Notes under the pieces: generated by a model
Told to the model about the DNA's origin: nothing
Databases searched by the model: none
What the model saw: only the letters and a program-made list of their open reading frames with translations
Translations under genes and position numbers: made by a program
Part shown: positions 6,238 to 15,200 of the stretch, in pieces
How positions within the stretch are numbered: position 1 is the stretch's first letter
Layout: each line of letters opens with the position of its first letter
Origin: Actinomadura sp. KC06
GTDB taxonomy: Bacteria; Actinomycetota; Actinomycetes; Streptosporangiales; Streptosporangiaceae
Assembly (NCBI RefSeq): GCF_004348735.1
Contig: NZ_SMKT01000035.1
Location: forward strand, 1 to 63,509
Direction of reading: 5' to 3'
Length of the DNA: 63,509 nucleotides

Positions 6238-8181
6238 CTACTGGAGCGACTCGCGTCCGCCGCGCGCCAGCGGAAGCAGGATCTTGCTGACGCCGGGCCG
6301 CACGCCGACCTCGGTGCCGGCCGGGTAGCGCAGCGTGTAGTCGTAGTCGGTGGACAGCAGGATCACGCCGAGCCGGTGGCCGGGCTTCACGACGTAGTCG
6401 GTGGGTTCGAGGTCCCACCGGAACGTGTACGTCTTGCCGGGCTTGATCGGCTCGGTGCGGCTGAAGCTGTGCCGGTTCCGCACGTCCAGCCATCCGCGCG
6501 TGATGACCTTGTACGGGGCCGTCTCCGTCCTGTGCGTCTGCCGGATCGTGCAGCCGACGTCGCCTTCGACGCTCTGCCCGAAGCAGACCTGCTCACTGGT
6601 GTTGACCCGAGCGCCCGTCGGACGGGTGTCGGTGCCGTAGTCGACCAGCAGCGCCGTCAGGTACGGCGACCGGCCGTCGAGCGCGGCCTGCACCGAGAGC
6701 GACGGGATGCCGTTCACCCGGACGGGCTTCGGCAGCGGCCCCGTCAGGTAGGCGAGCCGGTTCGGGTCCGCCTGGTTCTCGTTGACGAGGAGCTGCTCGG
6801 CCGTGCGGGTCTTGCCCGCGTCCACGAACGACTGCGTCCTGCCGTGCCGCGGCCACAGGCCGAGAGTGCCCGGCTGCCCGGACGGCCCCGACTGCGCGGC
6901 GTTCAGGCTGAGCGGGACGGTGCGGGTCCCGGGCACGGGCCAGTCACGGGCCGTCTCCCACGTTCCGTCCGGGCGCTCGACGTCCACCCGCGGCTCGCGC
7001 TCGATGCCGTTCTTGATGCCGTACAGGTAGCGGTCGAACCAGTGGTGCGTCTGCCGCAGCCATTCCTCGACGCGCCAGCGGAACGGCGTCGCGTGGCTGG
7101 CCTGGTGCAGCCACAGCTTGCGCGGGACGCCCGCCTTCTTCAGGGCGTTCCACCACTGCACGGAGTTCTTGACCTTGACGTTCCAGTCGTTGACGCCGTG
7201 TACGACCATGACGGCCGCGGTCACCTTCCGCGCCTGGCCGACGTAGTCGCGCTGCGCCCAGACCTTGCCGTAGTCGCCGGTCTCGCGGTCCTGCGTCGCC
7301 TCGATGTCCTCGATGACCTTCGCGCAGACCTCGGGGTTCTTGCGGGTCAGCACCACCTTGGCCAGGATGTCCAGGTCCTCGCCCTGGAAGCCGCCGGGCG
7401 CGACCACGCCGCCGCCCGCGCGGTAGTAGTCGTACCAGCTGGAGATGCCCGCGATCGGGACGATGGCCTTCAGGCCCTCGACGCCGGTCGCGGCGGCCAT
7501 GTTCGGCAGCGTCCCGTTGTAGGACTGGCCGATCATGCCGACGTTGCCGGTGGACCAGGACGCCTTGGCCGGGGAGCCGTCCGGCGCCCAGCCGCGGGCG
7601 CGGCCGTTCAGCCAGTCCACCGCGGCCTTGGCGCCCGCCTGCTCGTCGCGGTCGCCGGACGTCGGGCACCCGGTCGAGCCGCCCGTCCCGATGCTGTCCA
7701 GGTTCGCGATGGCGTAGCCGCGGGGCAGGAAGTAGTTGTCGTAGTAGCCCGGGAAGATCTCGGCGAGGCTCCGGAACGGAGGGGCGAGGCCCCGCTTGCG
7801 CGCGTCGTCGATGTCGACCGGGTGCATCGGGACATCGTGCGTCCCGGCCCAGTACGGGCTGGCCTCCAGGATCGTCGGGACCTTGAGCCCGGCCGTGTCG
7901 GTCTCCTTCGGCCGCATGATCCGCATCCGGACGCGGTCGCGGACGCCGTCGCGGTCGCTGTCGACCGTGGTCTCGATGTCCACGGTCTGGGTGACGGCGT
8001 CGGCGCGGGAGTAGATCGGCTTCGTCTCGCCGTTCTGCACCGGGGTCTTCGCCGCTGGCGCGCGAACGGGCGACGCGGACTTCGTGGGTCCGGCCGCCCC
8101 CGCTGGGAGCGCGGTGAGGGCGAGCAGCGCGGCCGTGAAGGTGATCACGCCGGCGCCGCCGCGCGGGAGGCGTTGGTTCAC
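6238..8181 (-). CDS. Secreted CocE/NonD family hydrolase (Xaa-Pro dipeptidyl-peptidase S15-like)
   Basis: This 647-residue alpha/beta hydrolase has a cleavable signal peptide (hydrophobic ITFTAALLALTALPAG followed by an Ala-rich site), so it is exported. The nucleophile motif is GQSYNG, and a beta-rich C-terminal domain typical of S15/CocE proteins follows. An asymmetric charged region after the signal (DSDRDGVRDRV) is common in secreted actinomycete members. The family cleaves X-Pro dipeptides or esters; the substrate is not readable. GTG at 8181 is chosen for its AGGAG site and because it starts the signal peptide; upstream in-frame codons have no such support. An AT-rich palindrome lies 33 bases upstream. 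Confidence 0.85.
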   Translation of the reverse strand: MNQRLPRGGAGVITFTAALLALTALPAGAAGPTKSASPVRAPAAKTPVQNGETKPIYSRADAVTQTVDIETTVDSDRDGVRDRVRMRIMRPKETDTAGLKVPTILEASPYWAGTHDVPMHPVDIDDARKRGLAPPFRSLAEIFPGYYDNYFLPRGYAIANLDSIGTGGSTGCPTSGDRDEQAGAKAAVDWLNGRARGWAPDGSPAKASWSTGNVGMIGQSYNGTLPNMAAATGVEGLKAIVPIAGISSWYDYYRAGGGVVAPGGFQGEDLDILAKVVLTRKNPEVCAKVIEDIEATQDRETGDYGKVWAQRDYVGQARKVTAAVMVVHGVNDWNVKVKNSVQWWNALKKAGVPRKLWLHQASHATPFRWRVEEWLRQTHHWFDRYLYGIKNGIEREPRVDVERPDGTWETARDWPVPGTRTVPLSLNAAQSGPSGQPGTLGLWPRHGRTQSFVDAGKTRTAEQLLVNENQADPNRLAYLTGPLPKPVRVNGIPSLSVQAALDGRSPYLTALLVDYGTDTRPTGARVNTSEQVCFGQSVEGDVGCTIRQTHRTETAPYKVITRGWLDVRNRHSFSRTEPIKPGKTYTFRWDLEPTDYVVKPGHRLGVILLSTDYDYTLRYPAGTEVGVRPGVSKILLPLARGGRESLQ

Positions 8182-8213
8182 TGGGGCTCCTGGGGGGTGT
8201 GAGCCTGAAATTG

Positions 8214-8225
8214 TAATGATCATTA
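8214..8225. promoter_or_regulatory. AT-rich operator-like palindrome
   Basis: TAATGATCATTA is a perfect 12-bp palindrome in a very GC-rich region, 33 bases upstream of the secreted hydrolase start and about 215 bases upstream of the ABC exporter. It resembles a repressor operator; the regulator is not identified. The rest of the 259-base divergent gap shows no gene. Confidence 0.4.
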
Positions 8226-8440
8226 ACCCGCAGAGCGGCGTTGAAGTCCATACGCCGTTCTGCCCGCATCCGGCCGCCCCCAAGGCGTCACTGCGGCGCC
8301 GCCGCCCGCGGCGCCGGGCGGTTACGCCGTGAGCGGACGCGGGAAGGCCGCCGTCGGGGCACGCGTTGTGGCCACCGGACACTGATGCTTACTTGATTAC
8401 ACAGGCTTGATCGCGTACGGGCGGACCTCGGAGGTGCTCA

Positions 8441-10411
8441 ATGGGAATGCCGGGCAACGGCTGGCAGGTGATGGCCTCGTTCCGCAAGGACGGCTCCGTC
8501 ACCCAGCAGAAGCTCAAGCCCGGCACCGTCGGGCGGATCGCGGGCTACGCGCGGCCCTACGTCCGCGAGCTGGTGCTGTTCCTCACCCTGAACTCGTTCG
8601 CCGCGCTGATCGTCGTCGCCAACCCGCTGCTGCTGAAGGCCATCATCGACCGCGGCATCCTGCCGGGACGGCAGGACCTGGTCATCTGGCTCGCGGTCGC
8701 CGTCGCCGGGCTCGCGCTGGTGGAGGCCGTGCTCGGCCTCGCGCAGCGCTGGTACTCGGCGCGCATCGGCGAAGGGCTCATCTACGACCTGCGCAGCCAG
8801 GTCTTCGCGCACGTCCAGCGGCAGCCGGTCGCGTTCTTCATGCGCGCCCAGACGGGATCGCTCGTCAGCCGCCTCAACAACGACGTCATCGGCGCCCAGC
8901 GCGCGATCACCACCACCCTGTCGTCGGTGGTGTCCAACGTGCTCAGCCTGGCGATGGTGCTGGTCACCATGATGATCCTGTCGTGGCAGGTGACGCTGAT
9001 CGCGCTGCTGCTGCTCCCGATCTTCGTCCTGCCGGCCAAGTGGGTCGGCAAGCGCCTGCAGCGCGTCAGCCGCGAGCAGATGGTGCTGGACGCCGAGATG
9101 GGCTCGCTGATGACCGAGCGGTTCAACGTCGCGGGCGCGATGCTGGCCAAGCTGTACGGGCGTCCCTCCGAAGAGGAGGAGAACTTCCGCGGGCGCGCCG
9201 CGCGCGTACGCGACGTCGGCGTCGTCGCGGCCATGTACGGGCGGGTGTTCTTCACCGCGCTGACGCTCGTCGCGGCCCTCGCCACCGCGATGGTCTACGG
9301 CGTCGGCGGCGCCCTCGTCGTGGACGGCTCTTTCGAGATCGGCACGCTCGTCGCGCTCGCCACCCTCCTGACCCGCATGTACGGGCCGCTCACCGCGCTG
9401 TCGAACGTCCACGTGGACGTGATGACCGCGCTCGTCAGCTTCGACCGCGTGTTCGAGGTCCTGGACCTCAAGCCGCTCATCCGCGACCGCGACGACGCCC
9501 GCCCGCTCGATGAAGCCCGTCCGCTCGACAAGGCCCGCCGCGCGTCCGACGAGAAGGCCCCTTCCTTGACGAAGGCTCCGAAGGCGCCGTCGATCGAGTT
9601 CGACCACGTCCGGTTCGCCTACCCGTCGGCGGAGGAGGTGTCGCTGGCGTCGCTGGAGTCGATCGCCCGCACCGACACCGCCCCCGGCCGCGAGGTCCTG
9701 CACGACGTCGACTTCACCGCCGCGCCCGGACGGCTCGTCGCGCTCGTCGGGCCGTCCGGCGCCGGCAAGTCGACGATCACGCACCTGGTGTCGCGGCTGT
9801 ACGACGTGTCCGAGGGCGCGGTCCGGATCGGGGGCGTGGACGTCCGCGACGTCACCCTCGAATCGCTGCGCGCGGAGATCGGCGTGGTCAGCCAGGACGC
9901 GCACCTGTTCCACGACACGATTCGCGAGAACATGCGCTACGCCCGCCCCGACGCGTCCGACGCGGAGATCCTCGCCGCGCTGGACGCCGCGCAGATCGGC
10001 GGGCTGGTCGCCGCGATGTCCGAGGGCCTGGACACCGTCGTCGGCGACCGCGGCTACCGGCTGTCCGGCGGGGAGAAGCAGCGGCTCGCCATCGCGCGGC
10101 TGCTGCTCAAGGCGCCGTCGGTGGTCGTCCTGGACGAGGCGACCGCGCACCTGGACTCCGAGTCCGAGGCGGCCGTCCAGCGGGCCCTGCGGACGGCCCT
10201 CGCCGGGCGGACGTCCCTGGTGATCGCGCACCGGCTGTCCACGATCCGGGAGGCCGACCAGATCCTGGTGATCGACGGCGGCCGGGTCGCCGAGCGCGGG
10301 CGGCACGAGGAGCTGCTGCTCCAGGGCGGCCTGTACGCCGAGCTGTACCGCACGCAGTTCTCCCACCAGCGCGACGAGGAGCGCCAGACCGAGCCGCTCG
10401 GAGCCGAGTGA
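8441..10411 (+). CDS. ABC transporter, fused permease and ATPase (exporter type)
   Basis: This 656-residue half-transporter has an N-terminal six-helix type I exporter domain (about residues 25-320) and a C-terminal ATPase. The ATPase carries GPSGAGKST (Walker A), VVSQDAHLF (Q-loop), LSGGEKQRLAIARLL (signature), VVVLDEATAHLD (Walker B) and IAHRLST (H-loop). A charged linker at about 345-385 contains repeated ARPLDE/ARPLDK units and is longer than usual. It should act at the membrane as a dimer exporting an unknown small molecule, lipid or peptide. GGAGGTG lies 4 bases before the ATG. It has no partner half-transporter next to it, so a homodimer is likely. Confidence 0.88.
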   Translation: MGMPGNGWQVMASFRKDGSVTQQKLKPGTVGRIAGYARPYVRELVLFLTLNSFAALIVVANPLLLKAIIDRGILPGRQDLVIWLAVAVAGLALVEAVLGLAQRWYSARIGEGLIYDLRSQVFAHVQRQPVAFFMRAQTGSLVSRLNNDVIGAQRAITTTLSSVVSNVLSLAMVLVTMMILSWQVTLIALLLLPIFVLPAKWVGKRLQRVSREQMVLDAEMGSLMTERFNVAGAMLAKLYGRPSEEEENFRGRAARVRDVGVVAAMYGRVFFTALTLVAALATAMVYGVGGALVVDGSFEIGTLVALATLLTRMYGPLTALSNVHVDVMTALVSFDRVFEVLDLKPLIRDRDDARPLDEARPLDKARRASDEKAPSLTKAPKAPSIEFDHVRFAYPSAEEVSLASLESIARTDTAPGREVLHDVDFTAAPGRLVALVGPSGAGKSTITHLVSRLYDVSEGAVRIGGVDVRDVTLESLRAEIGVVSQDAHLFHDTIRENMRYARPDASDAEILAALDAAQIGGLVAAMSEGLDTVVGDRGYRLSGGEKQRLAIARLLLKAPSVVVLDEATAHLDSESEAAVQRALRTALAGRTSLVIAHRLSTIREADQILVIDGGRVAERGRHEELLLQGGLYAELYRTQFSHQRDEERQTEPLGAE

Positions 10412-10415
10412 GCGC

Positions 10416-11390
10416 TCAGAGGTCCGAGCCGAGGGGATAGCCGAGCCGCCGCAGCTCTGTCCCGGCGACCTTCTCGACCTGGGCGAGCTGCCGCGCCGTC
10501 AGCCGCTCGCGCCACGACCCGACCCCGGCGCCCGCCTCGGCGCTGAGCTCCCCGGCGCGGACGAGGCCGGTCAGCGCCGTTCTGGAGATCGGCGCGTCCA
10601 GGTACTCCGACAGCGCCGCGCCGACGCGGCGCGCCTTGGACACCAGTTCCTCGTAACGGACGGTGAACAGCTGCTCCTCCGGGACCTGCCGCCGCAGCCG
10701 CGCGCTGAGCCGCACCGACCCCCGCCAGCGCAGCGCGCACTTGACGGCGGGCGCGGCGCGCGGCCAGCGGCTCCGCTCGGTGTGGTCCTCGACGCCGAAG
10801 AACGGGTTCGGGAACACCGTGTCCAGGTTGGCGAGGCCCGGCTTGAACCAGGCCAGGCAGCGCTCGTCGTCCAGCATGTCGGCGACCGCGTCGCGGCCGT
10901 CGCGGATGACCTGCACGAGCTGCGCGTCGGGGAAGGCGTCCAGCAGCACGTCGGCGCTGTAGATCAGGTCGGGCGAGGCGTCGGCGAACCGGACGATCCC
11001 GGACGGCTCGACGCACGGCTCCGCCGGGTCCCCGCCGGGACGGACGGCCTGGCCCGCGCGGTCCCGTCCCCGCGGCGGGAGTCCGGCCAGCTCGCGGCAC
11101 TCGTCCGGGCACTGCGCGCAGGCCCGGGCCGACACCAGCCACGCCTCGGCGCAGGCGTCCCGCAGCACCCGCGCCGCGCCCCTCTCGCGCTCCGTCGCGA
11201 TCGACGGCTGCCGCGCGAACGCGTAGGTGACGCGCAGCACGCCGTGACGGCCGGTGGTCAGATGGAAGCCGGGGGACCGTTTCACCGCACGCGCCAGCAG
11301 CTCCGCACCCGAGTGCGGAGCGCCCAGGATGAACACCGGGCGGCGGACCTTGGTGCCGTTGACCACCAGGATGTGCGGCGTCGACCTCAT
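10416..11390 (-). CDS. Sulfotransferase family protein (P-loop)
   Basis: This 324-residue protein fits the PAPS-dependent sulfotransferase fold. A 5'-phosphosulfate-binding loop appears at FILGAPHSGAELLARAVKRSP (about residues 20-40), a region like the 3'-phosphate motif at LVQVIRDGRDAVADML, and a long acidic/basic C-terminal helix region. The loop reads PHSGAE where most members have PRSGTT, so the key Arg and Thr are changed. A Cys-rich insert (CAEAW...CAQCPDEC) is unusual and could bind metal. The ATG at 11390 has no strong ribosome site. It is convergent with the ABC exporter, only 4 bases apart. Confidence 0.7.
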   Translation of the reverse strand: MRSTPHILVVNGTKVRRPVFILGAPHSGAELLARAVKRSPGFHLTTGRHGVLRVTYAFARQPSIATERERGAARVLRDACAEAWLVSARACAQCPDECRELAGLPPRGRDRAGQAVRPGGDPAEPCVEPSGIVRFADASPDLIYSADVLLDAFPDAQLVQVIRDGRDAVADMLDDERCLAWFKPGLANLDTVFPNPFFGVEDHTERSRWPRAAPAVKCALRWRGSVRLSARLRRQVPEEQLFTVRYEELVSKARRVGAALSEYLDAPISRTALTGLVRAGELSAEAGAGVGSWRERLTARQLAQVEKVAGTELRRLGYPLGSDL

Positions 11391-11473
11391 ACAGGGCCAA
11401 GTTTGTCACCTTTTGAAGACCGCTCCGTCCGTGACGCTCCGTAAGGTCGGCGGATATCCGTTCGGGGCCTAAC

Positions 11474-12250
11474 ATGTTGCGGGTGGACGCTCCCCAGACG
11501 CTCGCCGAGCTGCTGCCCCGCGCCGAGGCGATCACCGTGCTGACCGGCGCCGGAATCTCCACCGACAGCGGCATCCCCGACTTCCGCGGCCCCCAGGGCG
11601 TCTGGACGAAGGACCCGTCGGCGGAGGCGATGTCCACGATCGACGCCTATGTCGCCGTCCGGGAGGTCCGCTGCCGCGCCTGGCGCTCCCGCCTCGACAG
11701 CCCGATCTGGGACGCGCGGCCCAACGCCGCCCACGCCGCTCTCGTCGAGCTGGAGCGGGCCGGACGGCTCCGCGCCCTCATCACCCAGAACATCGACGGG
11801 CTGCACCAGCGGGCCGGGTCGTCGGCCGAGAAGGTCATCGAGATCCACGGCACCGCCCGCGAGGCCGTCTGCCTGTCCTGCGACCTGCGCACCCCGATGG
11901 CCGAGATCCTCGCCCGCGTCGGCGCCGGCGAGGACGACCCGCCCTGCGCCGACTGCGGCGGCGTGCAGAAGTCCGCGACGATCTCCTTCGGGCAGGCGCT
12001 CGACCAGGACGTCCTCGACGCGGCGATCACCGCGGCCCGGTCCTGCGACCTGTTCCTGGCCGTCGGGACGTCGCTGACCGTCCAGCCCGCCGCCGGGCTG
12101 TGCCTGGAGGCCGTCGACCACGGCGCCCGGCTGGTGATCATCAACGCGGCGGAGACGCCGTACGATGGGCTGGCCGACGCGGTGCTGCGGCGGCCGATCG
12201 GCGAGACGCTCCCGCGCCTCGCCCGAATCGCACTCGGTACGGGGAGATGA
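11474..12250 (+). CDS. Sir2 family NAD-dependent protein deacylase
   Basis: This 258-residue sirtuin removes acyl groups from lysine using NAD. The Rossmann motifs GAGISTDSGIPDFRGPQG (about residues 24-41) and TQNIDGLHQRAG (about 103-114) are intact, and the catalytic His is in EIHGT. The zinc site has CLSC and CADC pairs, and VGTSLTVQPAAGL closes the NAD pocket. It should act in the cytoplasm on acylated enzymes such as acyl-CoA synthetases; two such synthetases are in this window, but a direct link is inference. The ATG at 11474 has little ribosome-site support and a later start is possible. Confidence 0.9.
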   Translation: MLRVDAPQTLAELLPRAEAITVLTGAGISTDSGIPDFRGPQGVWTKDPSAEAMSTIDAYVAVREVRCRAWRSRLDSPIWDARPNAAHAALVELERAGRLRALITQNIDGLHQRAGSSAEKVIEIHGTAREAVCLSCDLRTPMAEILARVGAGEDDPPCADCGGVQKSATISFGQALDQDVLDAAITAARSCDLFLAVGTSLTVQPAAGLCLEAVDHGARLVIINAAETPYDGLADAVLRRPIGETLPRLARIALGTGR

Positions 12251-12349
12251 CCGGGAGATGATCTGTTGGGGGGTCGTGACCGGTCGCCTCTTCCGCTGGC
12301 GTCCGGATCCTGACAAGCTCTATCCGTCGCGGTGCGAGGAGGGATCGGG

Positions 12350-13474
12350 TTGAACAGCGGGGGCGCCCGCGCGGAGGCGGCCGAGGAGCCGTCAGACGCG
12401 CCCGGCGCCGGCCTGCCGGGAGGCCCGGCGCGGTCCCGGAGGGCCCGCAGGCACGGGCGATTGCGGCCCGGCGACCGGGTCGTCGTGATCGCGCCGAGCG
12501 GTCCCGCCGAGCCCGCCCGCCTCGAGGCGGGTTGCGCCGCGCTCCGCGATCTCGGTCTTGACCCGGTGGTCGCAAAGCACGCCCTAGACCGTGTCAATCT
12601 GGGTCATTCTGGACCGCTCCGAGACGAGTGGCACCAGCTCGCCGGGGGTGACGCCGAACGGGCCGCCGACCTCCAGGCCGCCTGGTGCGACCCCGGCGTC
12701 CGGGCGGTGATCTGCGCGCGGGGCGGCTACGGCGCCACGCGCCTGCTGGACCTGCTCGACTGGGACGCCCTCGCCGCCGCGACGGAGGCGTCCGCCGCGT
12801 CCGGCCGCGGGCCGAAGATCCTGCACGGCTCCAGCGACGTGACCGCCCTGCACACCGCCTTCGGGACGCGCCTCGGCGTCACCACGTCCTTCGGCCCCAT
12901 GCCCGCCGGACTGATCGCCGACCTCGCCCCGGCCGTATCGGAGGGCATGCCCGACGAATCGCTCGACGGCCTCCGCGCCGCCCTGTTCGGCGGTCCCGTC
13001 GCACTGCCCGGCACGCACGCGCTGCGGCCAGGACGCGCGGAAGGCCCCCTCACCGGCGGCACCCTCTCGCTCCTCACCGCCCTGCTCGGCACGCCGTACG
13101 CGCCGCCGCCCGCCGCCGGCCGCATCGTCTTCCTGGAGGACGTCACCGAGGCGCCCTACCGGGTCGACCGGATGCTCGTCCAGCTCCTCCAGGCGGGCTG
13201 GTTCGACGGCGCCGCCGGGATCGCGCTCGGCTCCTGGCGCGACTGCGGCGACCCCGCCGAGCTCGACGCGGTGTTCGCCGCGCGGCTTGGCCCGCTCGGC
13301 GTCCCCGTCCTCGCGGGCGTCCCCGCGGGCCACGGCCCGCGGCAGCGCACGCTGGAGCTCGGCGCCCCCGCCGTGCTCGACACCACCGCTTCCGTTCTTG
13401 ATTCAGGCCCGGACCCCGCCGTGCCGGACATCGGCGCGCTCACCCTCGAAGCACCCCCGGGAGGTGCGCGATGA
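12350..13474 (+). CDS. LD-carboxypeptidase (S66 family)
   Basis: This 374-residue serine peptidase belongs to the family that cuts the terminal D-amino acid from murein tetrapeptides during cell-wall recycling. All three catalytic residues are visible: Ser in HGSSDVT, Glu in FLEDVTEAPYR, and His in GVPAGHG. The ARGGYGATR loop is also typical. A Pro/Ala/Arg-rich N-terminal extension of about 40 residues precedes the core and has no clear signal peptide. The TTG at 12350 is chosen because GAGGAGGG is 8 bases upstream; GTG at 12332 is the alternative. Its stop overlaps the next gene's ATG. Confidence 0.85.
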   Translation: MNSGGARAEAAEEPSDAPGAGLPGGPARSRRARRHGRLRPGDRVVVIAPSGPAEPARLEAGCAALRDLGLDPVVAKHALDRVNLGHSGPLRDEWHQLAGGDAERAADLQAAWCDPGVRAVICARGGYGATRLLDLLDWDALAAATEASAASGRGPKILHGSSDVTALHTAFGTRLGVTTSFGPMPAGLIADLAPAVSEGMPDESLDGLRAALFGGPVALPGTHALRPGRAEGPLTGGTLSLLTALLGTPYAPPPAAGRIVFLEDVTEAPYRVDRMLVQLLQAGWFDGAAGIALGSWRDCGDPAELDAVFAARLGPLGVPVLAGVPAGHGPRQRTLELGAPAVLDTTASVLDSGPDPAVPDIGALTLEAPPGGAR

Positions 13475-14361
13475 GCGGCCGCCACGCACGTCCCCATCCG
13501 TGGGACGACGGCACCCTCGACTCGCTGGTCGTGCTCGTCGCCGAGAGCCTCGGCTACACCTGCCACAAGGCCCCCGGCGAGATCGTCATGCTGGAGGGCC
13601 CGCAGCGCCTGCCCGTCAACATGCGGGACGTGCGGCAGCTCGCCCGGCTCGTGCCGCGCGCGGACTGGCCGGCCGTCGTGTCCGACTACGTCACCACCAT
13701 CGTCACCTCGATGGAGGAGCCCCTCGACCTCAGCGACTTCGACCTCGCCCAGCATCTGCTGCGCACCCGGATCTACCCGGACGAGGCCGACAACGGCGGG
13801 CTGGCCGCCCGCCCGTTCGCGCCCGGCCTGATCGAGGTCGTGGTCGTCGACACGCCGACGTCCGTCCGGACGCTCAGCAAGGAGGAGATGAACGGCTGGC
13901 CGGTCTCCGGCGACGCGCTGTTCATGCTCGGCCGCGCGAACGTCCGCGGCGACGGACCGCTCCAGGTCGACGAGCAGGACCTCGGCGGCGTCCGCGTCTC
14001 CGTCCTGCACGGCTGGACGTTCTACGTCGCGACCCACCTGGCGTGGCTGGAGGAGTACCTGCCGATCGGCCCGCACGGCGCGCTGGTCATCGCCCCCAAC
14101 CGCAGCCTCATCGTCACCCACCCGCTCCGCCTCGCCGAAGGCCACCCGAGGGCCCGCTACGACACGGCCGTGGCCGCCGCCACGGAGCTGCAGGCGCAGG
14201 CCCACCGCGCTTACGAGGAGGGGCCGGGCTCCCTCAGCCCGCACCTGTACTGGTGGCGCGCCGGTGAGATGACCTACCTCGAGACCCGCTACGAGGGCGA
14301 CACGCTGGTGCTGCCCCGGGAGTTCTCCACCGTCCTGGCCACGCTCGCCGCCGAACGGTGA
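13471..14361 (+). CDS. Conserved hypothetical protein, coupled to LD-carboxypeptidase
   Basis: This 296-residue soluble protein has no signal peptide or membrane segment. It alternates helices and strands, with a strongly hydrophobic strand LIEVVVVD in the middle and GALVIAPNRSLIVTHPL later. It vaguely resembles DUF1444/YtpQ-type proteins, but this is not secure and no function is proposed. The ATG overlaps the stop of the LD-carboxypeptidase gene (ATGA) and GGGAGGTG lies just upstream, so the two are translationally coupled. Its own stop overlaps the start of a glycerate kinase remnant. Confidence 0.7.
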   Translation: MSGRHARPHPWDDGTLDSLVVLVAESLGYTCHKAPGEIVMLEGPQRLPVNMRDVRQLARLVPRADWPAVVSDYVTTIVTSMEEPLDLSDFDLAQHLLRTRIYPDEADNGGLAARPFAPGLIEVVVVDTPTSVRTLSKEEMNGWPVSGDALFMLGRANVRGDGPLQVDEQDLGGVRVSVLHGWTFYVATHLAWLEEYLPIGPHGALVIAPNRSLIVTHPLRLAEGHPRARYDTAVAAATELQAQAHRAYEEGPGSLSPHLYWWRAGEMTYLETRYEGDTLVLPREFSTVLATLAAER

Positions 14362-14474
14362 GCCGCCCGCGGGTCGTGGTCGCCCCCGACTCGTTCAAGG
14401 GCGGCCTGCCCTCCGCCGCCGTGTGCGCCGTCACGGCACTGGCGGAGCAGGCGGTCCGCCTCTTCGCGCGCTAA
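14358..14474 (+). pseudogene. Glycerate kinase remnant
   Basis: A 38-codon ORF starts with GTGA overlapping the previous stop. Its first 20 codons read SRPRVVVAPDSFKGGLPSAA, which matches the conserved N-terminus of glycerate 2-kinases. The text then jumps to ALAEQAVRLFAR, which could be a C-terminal helix, and stops. A full kinase has about 370 residues, so most of the gene has been deleted. It ends inside the stop region of the convergent YczE-like gene. Confidence 0.6.
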
Positions 14475-15106
14475 GCGGCGCGGACGGGTTCCCGGTCCTC
14501 CGGCTCGGGCACCGGCTCCGGGGCGGGCTGCTTGATCGTCAGGGCTGGCAGGAGCACGTGCGTCAGCGGGCCGATCGCCACCGCGTAGAGGAGCGTTCCG
14601 ATCCCGACGGTGCCGCCGAGCAGCCAGCCGATGGCGAGCACGGTCAGCTCGATCCCCGTCCGCACCACGCGGATGGACCTGCCGCGCGCGGCGAGCCCGG
14701 TCATCAGGCCGTCGCGCGGGCCGGGGCCGAGGCCCGCGCCGATGTAGCAGCCGGTCGCGAACCCGCCCACCAGCACGGCCGTGACCAGGTACGCCCAGCG
14801 CGCGGCGAGCGCGCTCGGCTCGGGCAGGAGCCAGAGGAACAGGTCGGCGAAGACGCCGACGAGGACGACGTTGCTGATCGTCCCGATGCCGGGCCGCTGC
14901 CGCAGCGGGATCCACGCGAGCATGACCACCACGCCCGCGATGATGATCCAGGCGCCGATCGACAGGCCGAAGCGCCGGGACAGGCCCTGGTGGAACACGT
15001 CCCACGGGTCGTTCCCGAGCCCGGACGCCACCTGGAGGGCGATCCCCAGCCCGTACAAGGCCAATCCGACGTACAGCTGCACCAACCGGCGCACCATCAA
15101 GGCCAT
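14471..15106 (-). CDS. YczE/YitT-type integral membrane protein
   Basis: This 211-residue protein has about five or six membrane segments and the family signature near the N-terminus, ASGLGNDPWDVFHQGLS, with GAGLGPGPRDGLMTGL in the middle. It ends in a Pro/Glu-rich cytoplasmic tail. Members are usually paired with a MocR-type regulator, as here on the opposite strand, and are thought to be regulated by it. The transported molecule is unknown. The ATG at 15106 has GGAG about 6 bases upstream; an internal ATG at 15097 is possible. Confidence 0.82.
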   Translation of the reverse strand: MALMVRRLVQLYVGLALYGLGIALQVASGLGNDPWDVFHQGLSRRFGLSIGAWIIIAGVVVMLAWIPLRQRPGIGTISNVVLVGVFADLFLWLLPEPSALAARWAYLVTAVLVGGFATGCYIGAGLGPGPRDGLMTGLAARGRSIRVVRTGIELTVLAIGWLLGGTVGIGTLLYAVAIGPLTHVLLPALTIKQPAPEPVPEPEDREPVRAA

Positions 15107-15126
15107 TGCCGCGCTCCAAACCCATC

Positions 15127-15195
15127 AGTGGCATCGTCCTGGACCACTTTGCCCGAGAGTGGACTGGTATCTACAGGGCCAATATGGGAAAGTGG
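15127..15195. promoter_or_regulatory. AGTGG half-site cluster between YczE and MocR genes
   Basis: The 94-base divergent gap holds four AGTGG half-sites: direct at 15127, 15158 and 15191 and inverted (CCACT) at 15144. The pair 15144/15158 forms CCACT-N9-AGTGG. A TGGTATCTACAGGGCCA segment lies between. MocR regulators commonly bind repeated half-sites in such divergent gaps, so these are candidate operators. Confidence 0.4.
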
Positions 15196-15200
15196 CTTGT

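Noticed and set aside
12266..12280. Third copy of the GGGGGGTCG repeat
   Set aside because: Only the first half (TGGGGGGTCGT) is present; the C-run arm is absent, so no hairpin forms.
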